DNA from: Desulfomonilaceae bacterium
GTDB lineage: Bacteria; Desulfobacterota; Desulfomonilia; Desulfomonilales; Desulfomonilaceae
Direction: 5' to 3'
Assembly (NCBI GenBank): GCA_041662605.1
Contig: JBAZSD010000002.1
Coordinates: forward strand, 252,478 to 316,477
Length of the DNA: 64,000 nucleotides
This document shows positions 35,860 through 44,866 of this stretch, one piece after another. Numbering within the stretch: position 1 is the first letter of the stretch; the number at the start of each line of letters is the position of its first letter. The notes beneath the pieces were generated by a model that was not told where the DNA came from, did not search any database, and saw nothing but the letters and a program-made list of their open reading frames with translations. A program made the position numbers and the translations under genes.

Positions 35860-36867
35860 TTGGCAAAAATTTATTATGATCAGGACGCGGATCCTTCTTT
35901 TTTACAGGGCAAAACAGTCGCCATTATTGGCTATGGCAGCCAGGGACACGCGCATGCCCTCAATCTGTCCGATTCCGGCGTAAAAGTTATTGTTGGATTG
36001 CATAGATCGAGCCGTAGATGGGATAAAGTCAATCAGGACGGTCTGGAAGTGATGGAAGTCGATAGGGCCACAAAACAGGCCGACATTATAATGATTCTAG
36101 TTCCTGACGAACTCCAGGCCGCTGTGTATCGGGAAAAAATCCAGCCGAATCTAGGCAAGGGGAAGGCTTTGGTTTTCGCTCACGGATTCAACATTCATTT
36201 TGGTCAGATAGAACCGCCGTCCGATGTGGATGTTTTCATGGTGGCTCCTAAAGGGCCTGGGCACCTGGTCCGCAGAATGTATAAGACTGGTTTCGGCGTG
36301 CCGGCTTTGCTTGCGGTATATCAGGACGCCACCGGAGAATGTAGAGAAGTCGGCATGGCTTACGCCAGGGCGATTGGGGCCACAAGAGCGGGGCTGATAG
36401 AAACCAGTTTTGGTGAAGAAACCGAGACGGACTTGTTTGGAGAACAGGCTGTGTTGTGCGGTGGCGTTACAGCTCTGATTCAGGCGGGTTTTGAGACATT
36501 GACCCAGGCTGGCTATCAGCCTGAAATAGCGTATTTTGAATGTCTTCATGAATTAAAGCTAATAGTTGACTTGATTTATGAGGGCGGGATAGGGAGGATG
36601 CGTTATTCAGTTAGTAATACAGCCGAATATGGGGACTTGACAAGAGGCCCCAGAATTGTGACAGAGCAAACACGACAGGAAATGAAAAAGATTTTAGATG
36701 AGATCCGTTCAGGTGAATTCGCTAAAGAGTGGATTCTTGAGAATGCCGCCGGCAGACCCGTTTTTAGGGCCAAAGAAAAACTCGGAGAAGAACATCCGAT
36801 TGAGAAAGTAGGCGGCGAATTAAGGTCAATGATGAGTTGGATCTCGTCGGGCCTGGAAGAAAAATGA
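35860..36867 (+). CDS. ilvC: Ketol-acid reductoisomerase (class I)
   Basis: Second enzyme of valine, leucine and isoleucine synthesis: alkyl migration and NAD(P)H reduction of acetolactate. The 335-residue length marks the short class I. Nucleotide loop GYGSQGHAHALNL (residues about 22-36), cofactor-specificity loop LHRSSRRWDK, and metal ligands in ETETDLFGEQAVLCGG and the C-terminal ECLHELKLIVDLIYEGG. Start is TTG at 35860 with GGAGAAGAG upstream. It stands alone with its own promoter and terminator; ilvB and ilvN are not near. Confidence 0.95.
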   Translation: MAKIYYDQDADPSFLQGKTVAIIGYGSQGHAHALNLSDSGVKVIVGLHRSSRRWDKVNQDGLEVMEVDRATKQADIIMILVPDELQAAVYREKIQPNLGKGKALVFAHGFNIHFGQIEPPSDVDVFMVAPKGPGHLVRRMYKTGFGVPALLAVYQDATGECREVGMAYARAIGATRAGLIETSFGEETETDLFGEQAVLCGGVTALIQAGFETLTQAGYQPEIAYFECLHELKLIVDLIYEGGIGRMRYSVSNTAEYGDLTRGPRIVTEQTRQEMKKILDEIRSGEFAKEWILENAAGRPVFRAKEKLGEEHPIEKVGGELRSMMSWISSGLEEK

Positions 36868-36908
36868 TCTAATATTGGCGCCTTTCGTGGGGTCCAATTA
36901 TTTAGCGC

Positions 36909-36940
36909 GGGCAGGGACGGTAAGTTAGACCCTGCCCTTT
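36909..36940 (+). terminator. Terminator downstream of ilvC
   Basis: GGGCAGGG (36909-36916) pairs perfectly with CCCTGCCC (36930-36937) around a 13-base loop, followed by TTT. The stem is strong but the U tract short. Position 40 bases after the ilvC stop fits. Confidence 0.6.
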
Positions 36941-37164
36941 CCGAACACAGGATTTTACAAAACCAAATTATAATAAGGCGCGTGTCGCATCTCTTTTTTT
37001 GAGTCAGGACTCGGCGCCGCGATAAATCTTTTTTGTTTGATGATTCATGACCCTCGCAGAGGCGTAGTGAACTTTTTGTGACGCGTCTGATCGTGCGAAT
37101 TTATGGAGGTTGAAGTGTTTCGACGCAAGTACTAAAACTTTTTTCAGAAAGGCTCTTTCCAGTT

Positions 37165-38373
37165 ATGATCAAGAGTATTCGAATCAGGAATTTTAAAAAC
37201 TTCAAGGAAGCCGAATTTGAAGTAAAGCCCCTGAACATATTTATTGGGCCGAACGGAACAGGGAAGTCAAATTTGGGCAATTTCCTGCTCATGTTGAGTT
37301 TTCTGTCTTCGGGTCCTTTCAGCAGCGCATTCGGTCCAGGTCCTTTTACCTTTCGGCAGACTTTGAGTCGAAAGCCGAGAGATACGGTAGACAATCAAGA
37401 CATTGATCTCAACTTTGAGATAACCTTGGAAGTAGAAGGAATAAATTACACCTATCGCCTGATTTTTTCCGAAATAAGAAGAAATGAGTATCTGATCAAG
37501 GAAGAAACACTTCAGGAAGTTCAAGGTGAAATACTCTTTACAATTAATGACGTGAAAGCTAGAGAATCGAAGATGGCCCAGATGAGGAAGGGGCATGCGT
37601 GGAACGACGCCGAAAAGAGAATCAGATCTGTAGCTCAATTCCTGTCAAAAATAAAAAGATATCGATTTGTTCCAGACCTAATCAAAAAACCCTCCCAGGT
37701 TCAGGATTCCTATCTTTTGGATCATACCGGTGAAAATCTTGCAGCCGTGATTTATTATCTTGAAAAAAATTATCCGGAAAATTTCCATAAAACCATTCAG
37801 GAGGTCAAAAGAGCGGTTCCCGGGATCAAGAGAATTTTCACTCCACACCTCGGGGATCCTGGTCAGGTAGGCATAGGCGTTGAGGAAAAAAGCAAAACAG
37901 GCTATTTTGTTGGACCCCAGTTGTCAGACGGATTTCTTGTTTTTTTGGCGCTTTGCACTCTATTTCATTTGCCGGATCAACCGAGAATTTTTTTTATCGA
38001 AGAGCCGGAAACATTTCTCAATCCTAACCGTCTCAGAGCGCTCTATGGTTTGATGCATCGCTATGCGAACGATAATCCGAATAAACAAATACTTATGAGT
38101 TCCCATTCTCCCTATTTTGTGGACTGGTCTGATAACGCGCCTGAAGAATTAACACTGATGCTTGAAAATGATGGTTGGGCTGAACTTCGTAATCTTGGAG
38201 GCGTGACGGACTTGAGATCCTTTCTCGAGGAAGACCCATGGGGCCGTGATTGGGTAGCAAAGTTTTTCAGGGCTGATTTCGCCGACGAGCCACTTCCTGA
38301 AATTGATCTCAAAAATGTGGAGAAACAGGAACAAGGAACTCGCGATTCTGGAATGGAAGGGATGGATCAGTAG
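37165..38373 (+). CDS. AAA-family ATPase (RecF/OLD-like AAA_21 type)
   Basis: A 402-residue P-loop ATPase of the ABC/SMC-like class: N-terminal IKSIRIRNFKNFKEAEFEV, Walker A GPNGTGKSN (about residues 29-37), signature-like LSDGFLVFLALC, Walker B RIFFIEEPETFLNP and switch His in SSHSPYFVDW. Proteins of this shape pair with TOPRIM, DUF4276 or HNH effectors in several anti-phage modules, or act in DNA repair. No effector gene is next to it: 270 empty bases follow. The body is AT-richer than ilvC, suggesting gain by transfer. Function is not assigned. Confidence 0.8.
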   Translation: MIKSIRIRNFKNFKEAEFEVKPLNIFIGPNGTGKSNLGNFLLMLSFLSSGPFSSAFGPGPFTFRQTLSRKPRDTVDNQDIDLNFEITLEVEGINYTYRLIFSEIRRNEYLIKEETLQEVQGEILFTINDVKARESKMAQMRKGHAWNDAEKRIRSVAQFLSKIKRYRFVPDLIKKPSQVQDSYLLDHTGENLAAVIYYLEKNYPENFHKTIQEVKRAVPGIKRIFTPHLGDPGQVGIGVEEKSKTGYFVGPQLSDGFLVFLALCTLFHLPDQPRIFFIEEPETFLNPNRLRALYGLMHRYANDNPNKQILMSSHSPYFVDWSDNAPEELTLMLENDGWAELRNLGGVTDLRSFLEEDPWGRDWVAKFFRADFADEPLPEIDLKNVEKQEQGTRDSGMEGMDQ

Positions 38374-38646
38374 CAGATGGCCTCACTAAAAGCTTTGAAG
38401 AGCTAAGTGAAGGGCTTTGCTTCGACGATCCGAGCATTTGACCTGATTCAATTCCAGATTCTGATAGACAACGCAGTGTGGGACATTTCGGGAGAATCTC
38501 ACGTAAACTTCGACTCCGGAAAATTGTACATTTTGACACGAAACATCTAGCAGAATTATAAAGAACATGTTAATCAATAAGTTCGATATCTTTCTAAACC
38601 GACACCCGGCAAAGATTAAATCATAATCATAAAAAGGAGCGCTGAG

Positions 38647-39576
38647 ATGGGCTTTTTGCAGATCTTGACTTATTTGAGTGGCCTGGTTTTCGTGATCGGA
38701 TTCGCCGCAAAACTGTTGAAATATGCGACGATGCCGATGCATGTACGGTGGGAACTATATCCAATACCCCATGAGGGCAAGGAATGGGGTGGGTCATTTT
38801 ATGAAGAAATAGACCATTGGAAGAAGACTCGCCACATAGACCACATGGCTCAGTACAGATTTATGGTCCCGGAAATACTTTTCATCAGGGCTTTGCACGA
38901 AGATAACAGATCACTGTGGTATTGGTCCTTCCCTTTCCATATGGGACTGTATCTCTGCATTGGCGGACTAGTTTTTCTCGGGCTGGGAGCGCTTGTCCAA
39001 ATATTCGGAATGGCGCCTGAAAACTCAGCGTTGGCAAGCTTACTTCAATCACTGACAACCGTTTTCGCTGTTCCAGGTTACATTCTAGGAACCATAGGAG
39101 TTGTTGGACTCACAGTGAAACGCATGACAGACTCAGGCCTGGCGGATGTATCGGCCGGAATCGATTTCATGAATCTGATATGGCTTGGATTATTATTCGT
39201 TACGGGTTTCATCGTATGGCTCCAGGATCCAGGGTTCCTAGTTTCAAGAGCTTTCTTTCAAAGCCTGATAACGTTCGGCCCAATGACTGAACCCATGGGA
39301 GCGATTCATGTTGTGAATTTGTTACTGTTCATCGGTTTTTGGGCTTACTTCCCGTTTACCCATATGACACACATGGTTTCAAAATATTTCATGTGGGACA
39401 AAGTCAAGTGGGATGATGATCCCAACAAAGGTGACGCCGGTATGGATTCCAAAATAAAGAAATATCTTGCCTACCCCGTTACCTGGGCTGCGGCGCATGT
39501 TGGGGCTGAGGGAGGCAAAAAGAATTGGGCTGACGTTGCCACCAGCAACCCTTGGGAAAACAAAGATCAGAAATAA
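38647..39576 (+). CDS. Membrane cytochrome b subunit (NarI/DsrM/TmcC-like)
   Basis: A 309-residue integral membrane protein with about five spans. It opens MGFLQILTYLSGLVFVIG and has PMHVRWELYPIPHEG. Histidines suitable as haem b ligands lie in the spans WSFPFHMGLYLCIGG and IHVVNLLLFIGFW plus FTHMTHMVSKYFMW. Such proteins connect the quinone pool to a cytoplasmic HdrD/DsrK partner, here the next gene 14 bases downstream. The annotation in related genomes is respiratory nitrate reductase gamma subunit, but no nitrate reductase is present, so a DsrM- or Tmc-like role in electron transfer for sulfate reduction or syntrophy is more likely. Confidence 0.85.
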   Translation: MGFLQILTYLSGLVFVIGFAAKLLKYATMPMHVRWELYPIPHEGKEWGGSFYEEIDHWKKTRHIDHMAQYRFMVPEILFIRALHEDNRSLWYWSFPFHMGLYLCIGGLVFLGLGALVQIFGMAPENSALASLLQSLTTVFAVPGYILGTIGVVGLTVKRMTDSGLADVSAGIDFMNLIWLGLLFVTGFIVWLQDPGFLVSRAFFQSLITFGPMTEPMGAIHVVNLLLFIGFWAYFPFTHMTHMVSKYFMWDKVKWDDDPNKGDAGMDSKIKKYLAYPVTWAAAHVGAEGGKKNWADVATSNPWENKDQK

Positions 39577-39590
39577 TTGGAGGATCCAAT

Positions 39591-41204
39591 ATGAGACCCG
39601 AAGAAATATCCAAGAAAACAGAGCAACTTGTCACTATAAATACTGAGGACCTGCCTCCCCTGCCCTACCCGTATGAGAATTATGAAGAAACCCCGATAAC
39701 TCCTCTAAAGGAAGAGCAGAAAAAGAAATGGGAACATTCCCTGGATGGCGTAAGCGCTTTGACTCTTCCCAAACCCGAAACCCCGGAAGAGGAAGAGCGT
39801 CTTGTAAAAGCGTTTTTGAGCGGCTTAGGAAAGCTGATGACCAAGGAGAATAACTGGACCTTCCTTCAGCCTCTCATGCTATCAATGGAATACTGCGCCA
39901 AGTGCCAAACATGCGCAGACGCTTGTCCCGCCTTCGAAATGAGCGGGCGAAAAGACATATACAGACCGACTTTCCGGGCTGATGTTGTGCGTAAGATAGC
40001 AAAGAAATATTTGAGCAAAGGTGGAAATATCCTGGCCCATTTCAGAGGCCACGACATAGATCTGAACTGGGATACCGTAGCCAGGCTTGCGGAATTATCT
40101 TATAGATGCACACTCTGCAGACGCTGCGCGTCCGTGTGCCCGGTTGGTGTTGACAACGGTCTGATGAATCATGAACTCCGAAAGATTTTCAGCCAGGAAA
40201 TGGGAATTGCAGGACCTGAGATTCATGAAAAGGGATCTGTAAAACATCTGAAATTCGGATCCAGCACCGGAATGACTACGGCGGCTGTAGCCGACATCAT
40301 TGAGTACCTCGAGGACGATATTGAAGAAAAAACGGGTAAGAAAATCAAGATTCCTTTGAACAAAAAAGGAGCTGAGATTCTTCTGATTCACAATGCCGGC
40401 GAATTCATGGCATGGCCTGAAAATCCCATGGCGTTCGCCATACTTTTCGACGCCGCCGGCATAGATTATACTCTGTCCACAGAGTTGGCAGGCTATGACG
40501 CTGTCAATTACGGGCTCTGGTATGATGACGTCCAGTTTGCCCGTGTGGCTTTAAAGCACCTGGAAATAGCTCGTGACCTAGGGGTCAAGAAGATTGTTAT
40601 CGGAGAATGCGGGCACGCCCATAAGGCCCTCTCGGTTATTGCCGACAGGCTTCTACCTGGCGCGCAAATGATACCTCGTGAAAGTTCCTACACGCTTCTT
40701 AATGAAATCGTCAAATCAGGAAAGATCAAGTTCGACCCGTCCAAGAATGACTTCCCTGTGACATTGCACGATCCTTGTAATGTCGTCCGACTAATGGGTA
40801 TTGTGAAGCCTCAAAGAGAAGTTCTGAACGCCATATTCCCTCCTGGACGATTCAGAGAAATGGAGCCACATGGAGTAGAAAACTATTGCTGTGGCGGTGG
40901 TTCCGGTTTTGCTATCATGAGTTCCGGAAACTTCCCTGATTGGAAACGCCTTGTCTCCGGCCGTAAGAAATTGAGTCAAATTCTTAACGCGTTTCAGGGA
41001 GAAATGGACCCGTCGATTAGAAAGATGGTTTGCGCTCCATGCTCAAACTGTAAAGGTCAGATTAGAGACATGCTCGAGAGCTATGAGGTTTTTGAAAAAA
41101 CCGGAATCTGGTACACTGGTATGGTGGAATTGATGGTCAACGCAATGGTCGACCAGAAGAAACCTTTCCTCGAATGGCCGGGGGATGAGGATGACGACGA
41201 TTAG
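39591..41204 (+). CDS. HdrD/DsrK-like (Fe-S)-binding protein with CCG domain
   Basis: The partner of the cytochrome b. Start is ATG 39591 with GGAGG; an upstream ATG inside the previous gene is rejected. The 537 residues carry two ferredoxin motifs (CAKCQTCADACPAFE near residue 105 and CTLCRRCASVCPV near 170) and C-terminal CCG-type motifs: HDPCNVVR, NYCCGGGSG and CAPCSNCKGQ, which in HdrD/DsrK bind a special [4Fe-4S] cluster for disulfide or trisulfide chemistry. The acidic tail ends EDDDD. A strong terminator closes the two-gene operon, so DsrJ, O and P counterparts are absent here. Confidence 0.87.
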   Translation: MRPEEISKKTEQLVTINTEDLPPLPYPYENYEETPITPLKEEQKKKWEHSLDGVSALTLPKPETPEEEERLVKAFLSGLGKLMTKENNWTFLQPLMLSMEYCAKCQTCADACPAFEMSGRKDIYRPTFRADVVRKIAKKYLSKGGNILAHFRGHDIDLNWDTVARLAELSYRCTLCRRCASVCPVGVDNGLMNHELRKIFSQEMGIAGPEIHEKGSVKHLKFGSSTGMTTAAVADIIEYLEDDIEEKTGKKIKIPLNKKGAEILLIHNAGEFMAWPENPMAFAILFDAAGIDYTLSTELAGYDAVNYGLWYDDVQFARVALKHLEIARDLGVKKIVIGECGHAHKALSVIADRLLPGAQMIPRESSYTLLNEIVKSGKIKFDPSKNDFPVTLHDPCNVVRLMGIVKPQREVLNAIFPPGRFREMEPHGVENYCCGGGSGFAIMSSGNFPDWKRLVSGRKKLSQILNAFQGEMDPSIRKMVCAPCSNCKGQIRDMLESYEVFEKTGIWYTGMVELMVNAMVDQKKPFLEWPGDEDDDD

Positions 41205-41220
41205 GCCTCGTTAGAAATTG

Positions 41221-41254
41221 AAAAAGGTCGGCTCATTTTGAACCGACCTTTTTT
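41221..41254. terminator. Bidirectional intrinsic terminator
   Basis: AAAAAGGTCGG (41221-41231) and CCGACCTTTTT pair across an 11-base loop, with a T run on the plus strand and the matching run on the minus strand. It lies between the convergent HdrD-like and porB genes and should stop both. Confidence 0.92.
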
Positions 41255-41272
41255 GTTTCCGGGCCTTGAGAA

Positions 41273-42223
41273 TTATTTCTCTGTTTTCTCGCCGCACTGA
41301 TCAAGAAGCTTCTTCCATCTACTATTAATCTTCTCCTGAATCTCCGTGGTCAGACTTTCATCAAGGTGGCGATACCGTCCCTGTCCCTTGAAGTATTCGG
41401 ACACCGGTTTGAGTTCTTTAGGTTTGCGGTTCAGTTTCCATATTCCCTGTTCAACTTCATAAAGTGGAAAAACGCCTGAATCAACCGCAAGTTGCCCGTA
41501 TTCAATGGCCTTGTTGGGTTGAATTCGCCATCCGGTCGGGCAAACAGACAAAATGTGTATATAAGAAGGACCTTGGATTTCCTTTGCCTTTTGAACCTTT
41601 TTCTGAAGATCAGTGAAAAAGGAAGGACACGCTGTTGCCGTGTAAGGGATTCCATGAGCCGCCGCTATGGCTACCATGTCTTTTTTCCACGTCATTTGCC
41701 CGGCGGGGGCGTTTTTCCCTGCTGGCGACGTTGTGGTGGTTGCCCCGAACGGAGTCGACGATGACCTCTGAATACCGGTGTTCATATAGGCTTCGTTATC
41801 CACACAAACATATATGACCTTATGACCACGCTCCATCATTCCTGACAACGCTTGAAAACCTATGTCGGTGGTACCGCCGTCGCCTCCCATGGCCACAATT
41901 GTTATGTCTTTGTCGGGAACTCTTCCCTTGCGTCGGAGCGCTTTGAGACCTGACTCAACACCGGAAGCGACTGCGGCCGCGTTTTCAAAAGCAACGTGGA
42001 TCCATGGCACATTCCAGGAAGTCAGCGGATAGGGAGAAGAGATTATCTCCATGCAGCCGGTTGCCATGGCCAGTATCATGTCCGGCCCAATCGCCTTCAA
42101 CACATGCCTCACGGCGAGGACCTCCGCGCACCCCTGGCAAGCGCGATGACCGGAGCTAATATATTCTTCCAAAGAGAAATTTTTAATTGGTTTGATGACC
42201 TTCTTTTTTTCAGTCTCAGCCAT
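41273..42223 (-). CDS. porB: 2-oxoacid:ferredoxin oxidoreductase, beta subunit
   Basis: Thiamine-diphosphate subunit of a four-subunit pyruvate-type oxidoreductase. 316 residues with CQGCAEVLAVRHVLKAIG for a proximal cluster, the TPP motif GGDGGTTDIGFQALSGMMER and downstream NEAYMNTGIQRSS, plus the third Cys pair region GCMEI. It is the last gene of the por operon, ending at the bidirectional terminator. Pyruvate is the likely substrate since it is the usual one for this gene order, but branched-chain oxoacids cannot be excluded. Confidence 0.92.
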   Translation of the reverse strand: MAETEKKKVIKPIKNFSLEEYISSGHRACQGCAEVLAVRHVLKAIGPDMILAMATGCMEIISSPYPLTSWNVPWIHVAFENAAAVASGVESGLKALRRKGRVPDKDITIVAMGGDGGTTDIGFQALSGMMERGHKVIYVCVDNEAYMNTGIQRSSSTPFGATTTTSPAGKNAPAGQMTWKKDMVAIAAAHGIPYTATACPSFFTDLQKKVQKAKEIQGPSYIHILSVCPTGWRIQPNKAIEYGQLAVDSGVFPLYEVEQGIWKLNRKPKELKPVSEYFKGQGRYRHLDESLTTEIQEKINSRWKKLLDQCGEKTEK

Positions 42224-42245
42224 ATTGCTCTCCCATCAGGCGGCG

Positions 42246-43409
42246 CTAACTTCGCACACCGAAAATGTTGTATCCGTAGTTTGTGTCTACCAGAGCCGAT
42301 TCCACCATCTTGATTACGTGATCCGGCGTGACATCTCTCCCGCCTAACCCGGCTATTATGTTGTGAACATTGGGTCGATCAGGTTCGTGATACATAATCG
42401 ATCTGATTTCAGAGGTTACCGGAGCGTTTGCGGCTCCAAATGACACTGCCCGATCCAGCACAAGCACATCCTTGGCCCCTCTTAGGGCTTTTTTGATATC
42501 ATCTACAGGTAAAGGCCTCCACAATCTCAATTTCACAAGCCCTACTTTCTTGCCATCTTCTCTCATTTTATCAACCGCCAGAGAAGCTGTCTCACAGATA
42601 GACCCCATTGCCAAAATGATCGTATCAGCGCCTTCTGTTTTGTAACATTCAACCGGCGAATATTTTCTGCCGGTCAATTCCGCCAATTCATCCCAGCCTT
42701 GTTTGATCACCGGGTATGATTTCCATAGGGCCTCGTCCTGCGCCTTCCTTGCCTCAGTGTATATCTCCGGCATCCCAAATGCTCCCATGGATACTACTTT
42801 GCTGGGATGAAGAGTGTACAACGGCTTGAATGGGGGAAGATATTTCCCGACCATTTCCTTACTCCAGAATTCGATCGGTTCTATCACGTGGGTAAGGTTA
42901 AAACCATCTACGTTAATCATTACCGGCAAAGAGACCCGAGGATCTTCCGCCACTCTGAAAGAATGGAAAATGGCGTCATAAACCTCTTGTCCGTTTTCGC
43001 AGAAAATTTGAATCCAGCCCGAGTCACGAACCATCATGGTGTCGGAATGATCATTCCAAATAGACAAAGGGGCGCTCAAGGCGCGATTTGCCAGGAGCAT
43101 TACAATAGGAAACCTCATTGAGGACGCTATGAACACTATTTCCGCCATCAGCGCCAATCCTTGCGCCGACGTCGATGTGAAGGTTCTTGCGCCCGCGGCT
43201 GATGATCCACAACAGACGCTCATTGCAGAGTGTTCAGACTCCACAGGCACGAATTCCGCATCAAGCTCTCCCGAAGCGCACAACTCAGACAAATGCTCAA
43301 CCACATGGGTTTGCGGGGTTATAGGATAAGCCGCCACAACGTCGACATCACAGAGGCCAACGGCGTCCGCAGCAGCGATTGAAACTTCGACACCTACTTT
43401 ACGGCCCAT
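42246..43409 (-). CDS. porA: 2-oxoacid:ferredoxin oxidoreductase, alpha subunit
   Basis: Binds the pyrimidine part of TPP and the substrate. ATG at 43409, five bases after a GGAGGAGG and two after the delta stop, is chosen over an ATG at 43469 inside the delta gene. 387 residues with AYPITPQTHVVEHL (residues about 25-38), VESEHSAM and STSAQGLALMAEIV. The usual C-terminal LAVLDRAVSFGAA-like segment is seen as VLVLDRAVSFGAANAP. Confidence 0.93.
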   Translation of the reverse strand: MGRKVGVEVSIAAADAVGLCDVDVVAAYPITPQTHVVEHLSELCASGELDAEFVPVESEHSAMSVCCGSSAAGARTFTSTSAQGLALMAEIVFIASSMRFPIVMLLANRALSAPLSIWNDHSDTMMVRDSGWIQIFCENGQEVYDAIFHSFRVAEDPRVSLPVMINVDGFNLTHVIEPIEFWSKEMVGKYLPPFKPLYTLHPSKVVSMGAFGMPEIYTEARKAQDEALWKSYPVIKQGWDELAELTGRKYSPVECYKTEGADTIILAMGSICETASLAVDKMREDGKKVGLVKLRLWRPLPVDDIKKALRGAKDVLVLDRAVSFGAANAPVTSEIRSIMYHEPDRPNVHNIIAGLGGRDVTPDHVIKMVESALVDTNYGYNIFGVRS

Positions 43410-43411
43410 CG

Positions 43412-43726
43412 CTAATCCTCCTCCATAGTTATGGCGTTTACCGGACATTCGTTGGCGCAAATCCCGCATCCCTTGCAGTAATCATAATTCCAGACAAATA
43501 CGTTCTTATCAAAATCGGGGGAGATTGCGGCATCCGGGCACATAACAAAACATCTCCAGCATCGAATACATATGTTCTCATCATAATTAGGTTTTTGCGA
43601 ACGCCATGTTCCCGTATGGTAGCATGACGCGTTCCCAGGTTCAGTGATGACACAGCCGGCTTCTATGTCAAGCCAGCTAATTTGTTCCATAGGTTTAGTC
43701 ACAGTCACCTCCATTAACAGACGCAT
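43412..43726 (-). CDS. porD: 2-oxoacid:ferredoxin oxidoreductase, delta (ferredoxin) subunit
   Basis: 104 residues ending in a 2[4Fe-4S] ferredoxin: CIRCWRCFVMCPDAAI and CKGCGICANECPVNAI, transferring electrons from the TPP subunit to external ferredoxin. The N-terminal half, including SWLDIEAGCVITEPGNA and SQKPNYDEN, follows the pattern of stand-alone Por delta subunits. Located between gamma and alpha. Confidence 0.94.
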   Translation of the reverse strand: MRLLMEVTVTKPMEQISWLDIEAGCVITEPGNASCYHTGTWRSQKPNYDENICIRCWRCFVMCPDAAISPDFDKNVFVWNYDYCKGCGICANECPVNAITMEED

Positions 43727-43765
43727 TTATGCGATTCATTTTCAGTCGGTTTACCCCGCCGCCAC

Positions 43766-44317
43766 TTATTTTTCGTAAATTTCCGTCTCTTCGAAAGCCC
43801 TTTTCATTGCCTGAATATTCCTGGCCGCGATTTTACCGAAACGTTTGTTAAAGGGTTCGATTAATGAATCCACACTTAGGACTTTCGCCGCTTTGACCAG
43901 AGCCCCGACCATCGTAGTATTGGTTATTGGCAGCCCGATTACTTCTTTTGCTATTTTGGTAGCGTCCGTTACAGCTAGCCTTCCTTTAAAAGAAATCTGT
44001 TTCCGAATGTTCTCAGGACTCTCCGAAGAATTGATTATCAGAATCCCTTCTTTGCTGAGACCTTCCGTAGGATTAGCAATTTCTAACAAGGAGGGGTCGA
44101 GAACGATTACGACGTCAGGATTATAAACCTTGGACCTTAATCGAACCGGCTTGTCATCCACTCGAGCGAACGCCACCACGGGCGCTCCTCGCCGCTCAGG
44201 ACCGAAACTCGGGAAAGCCGTAGCGAATTTTCCGGTGTTAATAGCAGCCTGGGCAACCAATTCGGCGGACGTCACAGCGCCCTGCCCCCCTCTGCCATGG
44301 AATCTCATCTCAATCAT
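43766..44317 (-). CDS. porG: 2-oxoacid:ferredoxin oxidoreductase, gamma subunit
   Basis: 183 residues with the gamma signature MRFHGRGGQGAVTSAELVAQAA at the start, SFGPERRGAPVVAF in the middle and NTTMVGALVKAAK, which bind coenzyme A. It is the first gene of the por operon and follows a small HTH gene by 12 bases. Confidence 0.94.
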   Translation of the reverse strand: MIEMRFHGRGGQGAVTSAELVAQAAINTGKFATAFPSFGPERRGAPVVAFARVDDKPVRLRSKVYNPDVVIVLDPSLLEIANPTEGLSKEGILIINSSESPENIRKQISFKGRLAVTDATKIAKEVIGLPITNTTMVGALVKAAKVLSVDSLIEPFNKRFGKIAARNIQAMKRAFEETEIYEK

Positions 44318-44329
44318 ATTGTCTCCTTC

Positions 44330-44734
44330 TTAGTCAAAATCCGGGTCATCTCTAAGTCTCGCTTCTCTGAAATTAAAAGATTTTATCTGTTCGTTGAGGA
44401 TTTCAACACAACTTATTATATTAAGTTTCGCCTGTGAGAGATCGAGTATTTCAGAACTCAACAGATCTTTTTTCTGAAGATGAACTTCTATTCGTTCATT
44501 CAAAAGGTTCAGATGTCTCAAATCAACTTTGAAAAAATCTTCCTCACCCGCTTCCACAACGTTTTCGTCAGATATTGTCTGGATCAATTTGAGATCCCAT
44601 TCGTCGGCTTTTTTCCACCTGGCGATAGTCGCCGGATGCACCCCCATTTTCTTTGCCATTTCTTTGTTTGTAATTCTTCCCCGGTCTTTGAGAAAATTTC
44701 TTTCAGCGTTTTTTCGATCCTGATTCTTTTTCAT
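44330..44734 (-). CDS. Small HTH protein upstream of por genes
   Basis: A 134-residue basic/acidic protein. Residues about 20-48 form a helix-turn-helix, ITNKEMAKKMGVHPATIARWKKA, of the type found in phage terminase small subunits and in Hin-like/Cro-like DNA binders; the remaining two-thirds is helical and acidic, with Leu heptads (LLNERIEVHLQKKDLL). I do not recognise the family. It ends 12 bases before porG, so it may be co-transcribed and could regulate the por operon, or it may be a small remnant of phage origin; the sequence does not decide. Confidence 0.6.
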   Translation of the reverse strand: MKKNQDRKNAERNFLKDRGRITNKEMAKKMGVHPATIARWKKADEWDLKLIQTISDENVVEAGEEDFFKVDLRHLNLLNERIEVHLQKKDLLSSEILDLSQAKLNIISCVEILNEQIKSFNFREARLRDDPDFD

Positions 44735-44866
44735 CTGGGTTTCGGAAGCCTTTACTTAACCATCATTATGTTTGCCAAATTTTAATTATTATCAAAAAAT
44801 AGGTCACATGATCAATTTAATAATTCAGATTTCCTGGGTCCACCTTAATAAAATAAAAGGCCTTTC

